Shown here: piece by piece, positions 27,260 to 40,273 of the stretch
How positions within the stretch are numbered: position 1 is the stretch's first letter
Layout of the letters: the number at the start of each line of letters is the position of its first letter
NCBI GenBank assembly: GCA_002104945.1
Contig: MCFH01000006.1
Location: forward strand, 785,001-849,000
DNA from: Piromyces finnis
Taxonomy: Eukaryota; Neocallimastigomycota; Neocallimastigomycetes; Neocallimastigales; Neocallimastigaceae
Reading direction: 5' to 3'
DNA: 64,000 nt
Position numbers and translations under genes: made by a program
The notes under the pieces: model-generated
What the model saw: the letters and a program-made list of their open reading frames with translations, nothing else
Databases searched by the model: none
Told to the model about the DNA's origin: nothing

Positions 27260-28709
27260 TATAAAGGATAATTTCAATCAATGTCTACATAATGATTATA
27301 AAAAATAAAATTTAAATATTATTTAGGTAAAGATTAAAAAGAAAAATAAAAAATAATCAAGAACAAAAATCAAATATTAAAAAAAAAAAATAAGATATAA
27401 ATAATATCAAATAAGAGTTTCAAAGAAATTATTTATCAAAATAGTTTAAAATGAACTCAATAATATATGCAAAGCAAATATATATTTAAAATATAAATAT
27501 AAATATAAATACAAATATAAATATAATTTAAAGTATCAAAAAATATGATACAATAATAATTAATATAAAAATCAAAATTTAAAAATATAAAGTAATACTT
27601 AATTATAATCCAATTATAGAGTATTATATTTTTAATTATAAGAAATTAGAAATAAAATATTTTATATGATTAATATTTATATAATAATAAAAACATTAAT
27701 ATATAAATATATAATAGAAAATATATTATCAACAATATATAATTCTTCAAAATATATACTGTTTATACAAAAATAAATAATTATTTAAAAAAGAAATATT
27801 AATAAAATAACAAATATTATTCATTAAATTCAAATAAACATTTCAATATTATATTTCAAATGGAAAGATAAGAAATGGAAGAACAAGAAAATGTAAAAGA
27901 AAGAATTTATAATAATATTATTTAAATTATTAATAGTTTTTATTTTATTTTTTTTTTTTTTAAAAAAAAATAGCATTAGATATAAATCTAAATAATTAAT
28001 TGTATTCTTATGAGGAATGACAATTAATTATAGCTATTTATTTTTAAAAGCTTAATAACTTTATATAATAATATTAGATTTTGAATAATACTAATATTAT
28101 TATGTATTGATTATTAATTGAAAATTATTTATTTATCGTTTTAAAAATATAATCGTAGATATTAGAAAACGTTTTTTTTTTATAGAATTTTATATTTTAA
28201 TATTTTTTTTAATGTGATATAATTAAAAAACAACAATAATACTATAATAAAAAAAAATTAATAAAAATATAAAAGAAAAAATGTTTAGGTATTTTGAGAA
28301 TTCATTATTTAATTCTTTCTTTCAGTCAGTTTTCTTTCTTTAGTATTAATCTTTCCATAAATTTTTTTTAATATTTGATTTTGTGTAATCTAAAATGGAA
28401 GAATAATTTATTCAAAAAATATATCATTTTCTGTTTAATAATTATGTTTTATTTTGTAAAAATGAGTTATTATAAGTTAATATCAGATATACATTAGCTC
28501 TCAATCATTGAATATAATATCGGTGCTTATTAATATGTTTGGTGCCTATGGTAGGTATTTTAATAGGAGTAAGACACTTTATATGTGTAACATGAGAATA
28601 AACAATCATTCATTCAGATATTTTTGTATTGTCTTATCGATTTATAGAACTTTAGTTCATCATTAGCTAAAGTTTCACCAAGAAGGAACATAAAAATATA
28701 GTTATAAAT

Positions 28710-28748
<39 letters not shown>

Positions 28749-28860
28749 CTATTTCGGGGAGTAGATAGGTGATGAATTTATCCTATAAAAAAAGGGTAAA
28801 AAGAGCATCAAGAAAGATAAGGGAAAAAGTTCTGAATTCAAAGAATGAAGAACATTCTAT
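27260..28860. other. Spacer with retroelement-like debris
   Basis: Pure A/T until about 28480. From 28480 to 28710 the sequence has visibly higher complexity (AATATCGGTGC, GGTGCCTATGGTAGG, TTTCACCAAGAAGG) without a coding frame. A run of T at about 28710-28744, next to ACTTCTATTTCGGGGAG, looks like the poly(A) tail of a minus-strand retrotransposed copy. No functional gene is seen. Confidence 0.5.
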
Positions 28861-29476
28861 TTTTTTTTTCATCAAATATTTTTAAACTTTCTTATTAATT
28901 TAATTGAAATAATAATAAAAACAAAATTAAAAATAAAAAATAAAAAAATAGGTTTAAATAAAAACAAATGAATAAAAATTGGGTATAATGTATTCTAGTA
29001 ATTTTAATTAAAACAAGAAAACCACTATTATACTAAAGTATAATAATTGTATTTGACTTCCAATGAGACACCGAGCCAAAGATCAAAAATTTAGGGACAA
29101 AATTATGATTTTCATTGATTGCGCTGGCCCTCCTGGCTTGTCTTACTGTTTCATCAGCATTGACGCTCTTGACTGTTGCTTCAAACCTTTTGAACATTGA
29201 CCATTGCTGGCCAATAGTAAAAGGTATGATTTTGGTTAGAGGTTCCGCTGTTACTGTCAAGAATGGTGTCCCTTCATAAGTGCCCGATCGAATCTGACAC
29301 TTGCAAAATTCTTTTCATTCCCTTGAATTAGAATTTATATTATTAAAACTTCTTCCCCCAAGAAGGAATTTAAATATTTTATTACATACTCTAAAATAAT
29401 CATACACATTAGAACTAATACTATTAACTAAGTGACTATCTAAATTAGAATTATTATCTTCATTATTGCTATTACT
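28861..29476 (-). mobile_element. 5'-truncated LINE 3' end, copy 1
   Basis: Closely similar to the 3' part of the larger element at 29569-31918: shared frame KIFKFLLGGRSFNN, GQQWSMFKRFEATVKSVNADE, VRQARRASAINENHNFVP, and a shared 3' UTR (AATAAAAATTGGGTATAATG, TACTAAAGTATAATAATTG). In this copy the frame runs past NFVP into KFLIFGSVSHWKSN, where copy 2 has a stop. A short A-run at about 28861-28870 (T on the + strand) marks the 3' end. Similarity to copy 2 breaks off near 29476. It is a dead-on-arrival insertion. Confidence 0.85.
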
Positions 29477-29566
29477 AGCAATTCTGGTAGTGTTTTCATA
29501 ACCGCATCGAATAAAAATAATCCAAGTAATTCCTAAATTTAATTGAGGTATGTTGAGACCGATATG

Positions 29567-29568
<2 letters not shown>

Positions 29569-29612
<44 letters not shown>

Positions 29613-31918
29613 GGCATCAAATATTATAAACTTTATTATTAATTTAATTAAAATTATAATACATGTAATAAAAAATTAAAAAATAAAAATAAAAATAAAA
29701 AAAAATATGTTTAAATAAACACAAATGAATAAAAATTGGGTATAATGTATTCTAGTAATTTTAATTAAAGTAAGAAAGCCACTATCATACTAAAGTATAA
29801 TAATTGTATTTGACTTCCAATGGGACACCGAGCCAAAGACCAAAATTTTATCATGGGACAAAATTATGATCTCCATTGGTTGCGCTGGCCCTCCTGGCCT
29901 GTCTTACTGTTTCTTCAGCATTGACGCTCTTGGATGTTGCTTCAAACCTTTTGAACATTGACCATTGCTGGCCAATAGCAAAAGGCATGATTTTGGTTAG
30001 AAGTTCCGCGGTTACCGTCAAGAATGGTGTTCCTTCGTTAGTACCAGATTGAATCTGACGCTTACAAAGTTCTTTCCATTCCCTTGAATTGTAATTAATA
30101 TTGTTAAAACTTCTTCCCCCAAGAAGGAATTTAAATATTTTACTGCACACACTAGAATAATCATACACTTTAATATTCACCGGATTATTAGAACTATTAC
30201 TATCATTAACTAAATTACTATCTAAATTAGAATTATTATCTTCACTATTGCTATCATTACTAATATTATTATTTCTATTACTACTATTGTTATTACTACT
30301 ATTGTTACTATTACTATTACTGTTATTGCTATCTCTACTGATATTAACATTTTCGTTATTATTGATAGGACTATTGGAATTACGTTGACTGAAAAAATTT
30401 AGTAGCTGGACTATGGAATCATAATGTTTAATACGGATATCTCTAAATGTTGGACAATCTAATAACCAATGTTTAATACTTTGAACACCACACTTGCAAC
30501 ATGGACAGTAGTTAGGACAAACTGGATCAACAAATTTGGCAGCTTTGGCAACTCTAGCATCCAACTTGTATCCGCTTCTTGCTTTCAATAGCCAGTAGAA
30601 GCCATAGGCAAACTCTGGGTACTCATAACATAATTTAATAAAATCTTTAGTTTCAATAAATTTATTATCATCATAATATTGCGCTTTGATTGAATTCCCT
30701 TTGAGATCTTTCCAATAAAAGTTTTTAATTGCTTTAATATCTCCATGCTTCTTTAGTTTTTTATCAAGTGTCCTACTTGATTTGCACCACGTGTATTTTC
30801 TAAATTTAGGAATGTAATTGACAAGGTGTGAGATAATACAATTTGAGTTTTTCCATTTGTTAAAACATCTAACCTGAGCTAACGCACATTTGGCTGACAA
30901 TGGAGGAATATTCAAATCTTTTGAAATAGAGTATAAAGATATAAACGATACAGCTTTATGAACTCCGGCAACCCATCGTATTCCTTTGTTAACATGCTTC
31001 TGAGCAATCCTAGACCTAGCTTTGTTGGATCCAAGTAATGGTGCAAAGTATGAAACTCTGCTAATCACTTGTGAGTTAAGTACTAGCTTTTTGAAGGGAA
31101 TAGGAATATTAGGATTTCTTAAGAATTTACTGACTGAGAAAAGTCCTTTCAAAACCTTGTTATTAAGAGCTTTAATTACTGGTTTAAGGGACAAATTCTT
31201 ATCAAATGGAACACCAAGATAAGTATAACAATCAGTAGTTGGAATGGGTTGTCCTGCTAAGTAAAATGTTGGATCTCTCTTGTTCTGATTTTCTATTGAT
31301 TCAGGACGAATCACCATCGTTGAACACTTCTGGATACCAAATTCCATTTCATTATACAATGCCCATTCATTAACTCTTCTAAGCATCTTTTTTAAGCATC
31401 CTCTTGTTGGAGCACAAATAACTATATCATCTGCAAAAAGTCCACCACAGCATCGAGTGTCACCTAAACTGACTCCAAGATCTTCGCACTCTTTAAATAT
31501 ATCATTAATAAAGAGATTAAAGAGAATAGGAGAAAGAGGGCATCCTTGACGGACTCCTTTCTTCACATCAAAAGATTTCGAGAATTGTCCATCTAATTTG
31601 ACATTAGCCTTAGATGTTAAATATAAATTTTTGATAAATTGTAAACTCTTACCTCGGATTCCTAAACAATCTAATTTATGGAGAATATTACCGATTGGGA
31701 CTGAATCGTATGCTTTCTTGAGATCTAAAAAGGCCAAATATGTCTCTTTATTATCTAATTGACGTCTACGGCATATTTCTTGGATTGAAATGAAAAGACT
31801 GATACTTTCTTCCTTTTTTCGAAAACCAAATTGTTCAGGTCTAATGAAATTATCCTTTAGACCATATTCTGAGATTCTAGTGGTGACAATTTTGGAAATC
31901 AACTTAATGCCATTATTC
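29569..31918 (-). mobile_element. Non-LTR retrotransposon (LINE), 5'-truncated copy 2
   Basis: Minus-strand element made of a truncated reverse transcriptase frame (29851-31902), a 3' UTR and a poly(A) tail seen as about 40 T at 29569-29609. The 5' part, including any endonuclease and the RT fingers, is missing; homology ends near 31918 with an in-frame TAG just upstream. The short spacer 29477-29568 between the two copies has ordinary complexity and an open frame (NLGITWIIFIRCGYENT) that I cannot place. I found no clear target-site duplication. Confidence 0.88.
29851..31902 (-). pseudogene. LINE reverse transcriptase ORF, N-terminally truncated
   Basis: About 683 residues. RT motifs are in order: YLAFLDLKKAYDSV (motif A, metal-binding Asp), GVRQGCPLSPILFNLFIND (motif B), GLFADDIVICA (motif C, the FADD catalytic pair), and GIQKCSTMVI and YLGVPFDKNLSL (thumb side). 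The C-terminus carries a zinc-knuckle-like segment, CPNYCPCCKCG with H and C in KHWLLDCPTF, usual for LINE ORF2 proteins, then an Asn/Ser-rich tract and a conserved tail KIFKFLLGGRSFNN. Translation from the first Met lacks the upstream RT region and endonuclease, so an autonomous element is not encoded. The RT core itself is uninterrupted, suggesting a recent insertion. Confidence 0.9.
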
Positions 31919-31990
31919 GTCTAGATGTGATAGAGTAAGATCTTTATCAAAGGGTATTCCAGAACAAGAATATAACGAAACTTTTAGAAT
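31919..31990 (-). mobile_element. Fragment of an older, related LINE
   Basis: Immediately upstream of the copy 2 breakpoint, the minus strand reads YSCSGIPFDKDLTLSHLDE, matching the element's own YTYLGVPFDKNLSLK segment, which lies 700 bases away inside copy 2. This is therefore a separate, diverged fragment of the same family into or beside which copy 2 was inserted. It ends in stop codons. Confidence 0.65.
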
Positions 31991-32442
31991 TAACAATAAA
32001 TTATAATTTTTTTCTGACTGTTGTATCATTAAAGTTATATAATTGTGACGCATTTTTTTTGCTTGAGCTATTAAATAATGTTAAAATAGATTTATAAGAA
32101 ACAACTTTATATAAAAGATGGAAAACTTTTATAAGTATTTTAAATATTTTATTTATTGAATTAATATTTAATTTAAATAAAATAAAATTTCTATAATAAA
32201 TTTATGGTGTTTTTAATCTAATTTAACTAAATAATTAAATATATTTATTTATTGGTACTAAAAATATATAACTAAAAAGAAAAATTATATTTTTTTCCTT
32301 TTTCTTCTTTTTTCTATAATAATATTAATTAATAAAATTACATATTAATTTTACAATAATTCATTTAATTTCTTCTATTTAGTAATATTTTCCTTTTTTT
32401 TTTTTTTTTTTTAGTTATATTAAAAAATCAGCATAATTAATT
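31991..32442. other. AT-rich spacer
   Basis: 3' flank of the MARK kinase gene and junction with retroelement sequence. Poly(T) at about 32393-32413. No exon seen. Confidence 0.55.
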
Positions 32443-34899
<2,457 letters not shown>

Positions 34900-36552
34900 T
34901 TATAATTATTTAATAGAAATAAAAAACAAAAAGAAAAAAGAAATAAAAGAGATGAAATTTAAGACTATTTTTATAATATATTATATATTATAAAAAAAGA
35001 ATAAGTTAATATAAATAATAATTAATATTTAATATTGAAAAGAAAGTTGATTAAGAAATTTATAAAAATTTCCTATTGAATTCAATTTTTATATATATTT
35101 TTAATTTATGTTGAAAAATAAAATTTATTTCTCAAAAAACTACAATTGATTGATAAATTATATGTATAAATATTTTATTTTTTTTTCTCGAAAAATTTAT
35201 TATGTTGTAAATATCTTATTATATATTTCAAAATTTTAATTTTTTTATAAATTATATTATTTCGCATATTTACTTTATATAATGTTTTCTTATTTTTTTT
35301 CTTTAAATATTTTTAAGATGATATTAAAAGAAAAAAGAATAAAAATAAAAAAAAGAATATATATTTTATAAAATATATATTTTGAGATAATTATATTTTC
35401 TTTTTAATTTTTAAATATATAAAATTATTTTTAGATAATTTGAGAATAAGGCATTATTATTTTTATATATTTATATAAAAATATCAATCTATCTATATAT
35501 AAATCATAATGTTTAAGGTTATAATTTAAAAATAGGTTTATTTTTATTTATTTTATTTCTTTTTTTTTTTATATATTTTATTATTTTATTTTTATTTTTC
35601 ATTTTAATGTAATTTTATTTTATAAACTATTTTACTTATTTAGAGAAAAATGAAATGAATATTTGTGTTTAAAAAAAAAAATAAAGTAATATTAAAAATT
35701 TTAAATGTCATAAGATAAAAGTAATTATATTTTAAAATTTAAGGCTATTTTAAAAATAAAAAATATAAATTATAAATAATAATGTATATTTTAAAAATCT
35801 TATTAAAATATATTATTTAATTATAGAAAAAAAAAAAATGGAAAATTATAATACCGAAGGTTTAATGGATATATTCATATAAATTTAGTTATATAATTTA
35901 TAATGGAGATAAATTATATAACTTTCTATCATTTTATAATTATATTTTAAGAGAATTAAATGTAATAAGAAAATATATATTTATATAACCTTTATTAAAA
36001 TAGTGTTTTTTTTTTTTTTTTAAAAAAATATTTTTAATTAAAAATTCTTTTTCCTTTTTATAATATTATTAAGTAATTATGAATAAGATTTTACTTTTAT
36101 TTTCTTATTCTTCTTGAATAAAACAATCAAAATTAATATGCTTTAAATATATTCAATAATAAAAATAAAATTTAAAATTAATTATTTATATTGGAAAGGA
36201 ATTTTTCACTAAAATTCTAATAATTATATGAGAAAATATAAAATAAAAATAATATATTTCTTTAAAAAAGTTAAAAGTTTTATCAATTTGTCAACACCAT
36301 AGTTTATTTATTATATTTATTTAATTATATAATAAAATGAAATTTACTTGAAAATATTTATAAGAAAATTTTATCATATTTTAATTTTAATAGATCAATA
36401 TTGTTTGAATTGTCTTATTAATATTATAATTATGAAAATGTGTGTGTGTATGTGTTTTAATATTTTTAATGTTATGCTATATAAAATGATGTTTATATTT
36501 ATTATTTTTCTATAATAATTATAGGTGAAATTATATTGAATATATAAAAAAG

Positions 36553-36594
<42 letters not shown>
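34900..36594. other. AT-rich spacer
   Basis: Upstream of the kinase gene and downstream of DCTN5. Extremely A/T rich, with poly(T) at about 36555-36588 and a short (TG)n run near 36440-36453. No exon recognised on either strand. Confidence 0.6.
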
Positions 36595-36595
<1 letters not shown>

Positions 36596-37972
36596 TACTG
36601 TGATTTTGGTAAGAATCGTTCATAAAATTGTTTTGCTTTTTGCTCAAATATAATTTGCGAACTTTCTGGTAATTCAGATATAAATCTCCCTTAAATGTTT
36701 ATAAATCAAAAAGGATAAAAAATATTAAATTAATTAAAATATATATTAATATTTAAGAAGATTTATTATTGTTAAAGTTGAAATACATGTTAACTTTAAT
36801 CTATTTCTTATTGAATTTTAATAAGGTATGGAAAGTTTTTAATTACCTGGATTACCACCAAATACTGAAAACGATGGGATTACAGTATTTGGTGGAATGA
36901 CAGTGTTATCAAGAATTCTACAATATTCTTTTATTACTGAAAATCTTCCCTATAATACATTGATTTTATATTAAATAAATGCAGTATTAATCAAATGAAT
37001 TATTTTTATGTTATCAAATCTTTTTCTTTTATTATAGTATCATTTACTTACAACAACACAGTCATCTCCTATTATTACATATTGTCCAATTCTTGCTGCT
37101 TCTACAATACTTCTTTTTCCAATATGGACATAATCGCTTATTTTCATTGGATAATAACTAAATACTCTATTTGTTTATATTAATAATATCAATTCATTTT
37201 TTCATAAAAAGTAAATTATAATGTTAAATCATAATGTTAATTTTCAATTATAATTTATTAAAAAACATAGTTTATATAATATTTAAATTGTTTTTTTATA
37301 ATTTAACAATTAATAATGAAAATTTGTATTTCAAAATTTCGATATATATATACATGATGAATCATAAAAGTATAAAAACATAAAAACATATTAATAAATT
37401 AATACATATCATTTATTTAAATGATTTTTTTTAGATATTAAAAAATAAGCTATTTAAATTACCCTTTATATATTTTATATGGTGGTCTTATTATTGAATT
37501 TTCTCCTAAGAGACAATATTTTCCTATACCAATGACAACTGCATATCCACTTCCTTTTCTTCTTAAATCACCTCTTATTATACAATTTTGTTGAATAATT
37601 GTCTAATGATATCAATACATTAAATTAAATTAAATAAATAAATATAAATAAAATATTATTGAATTAATTGAATTGTTTATATATAATAATAATTAACGTC
37701 TTTTTTTTCATATAGCGGATTAAACAAAATCTATTATTTACTTTTCCTCCCAAAACAATATTTTGAGGAACACTAATTACTGATTTTCTACTGATTTTAT
37801 TACCACTTTCCTAAGGTCAATATTATTTAAGGTTTATAATTATATAAAACATATTTAGCTTTCGAAAATAATTGCATTTCTTTCAATTTTATAAAATAAT
37901 TAAAAAAAACTGATGCTTAGATACAGTTTCAATATACTCCGATTTATCATAATAAATAATATCTTCATCCAT
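36595..37972 (-). CDS. DCTN5: Dynactin subunit 5 (p25)
   Basis: Six exons: complement of 37925-37972, 37742-37810, 37463-37602, 37052-37166, 36847-36949 and 36595-36689; 189 residues, all in frame. p25 is a left-handed beta-helix subunit of the dynactin pointed-end complex, used for cargo selection by dynein. Family-diagnostic segments are [81 protein letters not shown], the hexapeptide-type [30 protein letters not shown] and [13 protein letters not shown]. Length agrees with the animal protein, with a few extra residues between the second and third coils. Exon 1 encodes just 16 residues. The deletion-prone pointed-end module is absent from yeasts, so its presence fits a flagellated or filamentous fungus. 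Confidence 0.94.
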
Positions 37973-38885
37973 TGTATATAGTATATTTTATTAATATTTT
38001 AGATTAAATTGTTATAATTAAATAAAAAATTGATAATTAAATATTTATATAATATATATTTTGTATATATATTGTCCACAATCCTAATGATATATATATA
38101 TATGAAAAAATAACAAAATATATATTAATTATATTAATTAACAAGAATAACAAATAAGTTTATAAATATAAATTATACTTGTTTACTTTAAAATTATTTT
38201 GATTTAATTCTATTTTTTAAAATTATGTTTAAGTATATTGAAACTTCATAATTATTTTTATTTAATTAATAGTGAAAATAATTTTTTTACATAAAGAAAA
38301 AAAAATTTTAATTATTTTAAAAAATATTAAAAAAAAAATATAATTCAATTGTTCATATAAAAAATTATACCTCTTTTAAGATAAAAAAGATACATTACTA
38401 AATAATTAATCTATAATAGAAACTAATAAAATAATTATATTATTTATCATTTTAAAATTTATATTAGTTTTAATGGTTTAATGTTATTAATGTTATATAA
38501 ACACTCTCATTACACAACTTCATAATGTACTTTTAAACTTTTTTGATAGATACTTGTGTAACATAATTTTTTATTTTATTCTTTATTCTTTTTTTTTTTT
38601 TTTTTTTTTGACAGTAGGCTTAAACTTTAGAACATATTTGTATTAAATAATTACTTTCCATATTATAGTAGAAAAACGAGAGTATGGACTAATTTTTTCT
38701 TGTTTTTCTTGCTATGATTAGTAAATATTAAAATTATTTATAGATTTACACACTTTTAAAGCTACTTTGTTAAATAAATATTTATATAGGATAATTTTTA
38801 AACTTTTTAATATAAAGTTGATATTTTATTTATATTTAAAATTTTTCTTTTTATTTTTAAAAAATATAATAATTGTTAAGTAAAT
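37973..38885. other. AT-rich spacer between divergent genes
   Basis: Shared upstream region of DCTN5 (-) and APC11 (+). Poly(T) at about 38590-38610. No exon recognised. Confidence 0.55.
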
Positions 38886-39312
38886 ATGAAAATTAAATTG
38901 AATAGTAATATTATTCTTTTATTTTATAATTACAAATAAAATAAGCATTTATAAAAATAAAATATTAAATATATTTATATTAATATATATTTTGAAAATT
39001 AATTTTTATATTACTTGGAAAAAAAAGAGTAAATTTTTATTTTGAATTAATATAATTTTAAATCTTTTTTTTTATAAAAAGTCTCTCAAATTAATTGCAT
39101 ATTTTAATAAATATCAATGTTTTTTAAAATAGTTGGTCGAGTGTAGCTTTATGGAAATGGGTTGTTACTGATGAAGAAGATGTTTGTGGTATTTGTAGAA
39201 ATCAATTTGATAGATGTTGCCCTTCTTGTAAAATTCCAGGAGATGATTGTCCATTAGGTAAAATAATATAGTTTTTTTTAAACTAAAATATAAAGTATAA
39301 TTTATTATCACC

Positions 39313-39362
<50 letters not shown>

Positions 39363-39641
39363 AATAATAATAATCAAATAAAATAAAAGAAAAAAACATT
39401 ATTTTAACGATTTATTAAAATTTTATATAAAATTCGATAAAATATTTCAAATATATAAAAAGTGTGGGGTCAATGTACACATTGCTTTCATTTACATTGT
39501 ATGATTAAATGGCTCCAAACCGAATCAAGTAATCAAGCTTGTCCAATGGATAGAAGACCATGGGTTTATTTAACGGGTGATCCAACAACGCAAGATTCTC
39601 AACAACAACAACAAGAACAACAACAAGAACAACAATTATAA
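38886..39641 (+). CDS. APC11: APC/C RING subunit APC11
   Basis: Secure exons are 39133-39257 and 39463-39641; a probable first exon begins at 38886 (MKIKLN). APC11 is the RING-H2 subunit that recruits the E2 to the anaphase-promoting complex. Visible: WSSVALWKW (cullin-like APC2-binding strand), [46 protein letters not shown] and ACPMDRRPW. All RING-H2 ligands are present except the last Cys of the usual CPMC, here Asp (CPMD), as in RBX1. A Gln/Glu-rich tail of about 15 residues follows. Joining exon 1 to exon 2 so as to give the expected [16 protein letters not shown] requires a non-GT-AG boundary, so the exact first junction is unresolved. Intron 2 contains a run of about 35 A at 39325-39361. 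Confidence 0.88.
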
Positions 39642-40273
39642 TAATAATATAATATCAATTCTATGCTAAAATAATATCTTAGTAACTTTTTTTTTGTAAA
39701 TATTCATATATTTATCTATTACCTTTAAATTAAATAATTATGAATGAAATTAATAAATATAAAAATATTCATTATTAATCATTCTTAAATAAAATATATA
39801 GTAAAAAAAAATACATTTATTTGAAATAAGTTTTTTTTTTTTTTATTTATTTTATTTAATGTTGTTTTAATTTTAATGATGATATATAATTAAATTATTT
39901 TTTAGTTTAAATTTATTAATTTATTAGAATTAAGATTGATATTAATTGTTAAATTTTTTCTCTATTATTATATATATATATATTTTTATTTAACAATTTA
40001 TAATAATATTGTTATATTTGAATTATTATTATTAATTATTATTATTATTATTATTTAAACTATTAAGATTTCATTTGTTATTTCTTTTATATTAATAGTT
40101 TGTTTTATATTATTATTATTATTTTTTTTTTTTAATATTAATTATTTTTGCTATATATTTTTTATTTTTTGTTACTTTTTATTTTTTATTTCTTATTTTT
40201 TGAAATAAAAAGTATTGTGGTATGATTATTAAAAATTAATAGTTTTATATTTATGTATTTATATTATAAAATT
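39642..40273. other. AT-rich spacer between convergent genes
   Basis: 3' flanks of APC11 and the kinesin-like gene, with short TTA runs near 40025-40060. No gene seen. Confidence 0.6.

Noticed and set aside
29315-29620. Separate small gene starting MMPLKKKK on the minus strand
   Set aside because: Its Lys run is the poly(A) tail of LINE copy 2 and its C-terminal half is LINE copy 1; it is a chimera of retroelement parts.
39165-39377. Minus-strand Phe-rich frame over APC11
   Set aside because: Produced by an intronic homopolymer; the plus strand is clearly APC11.
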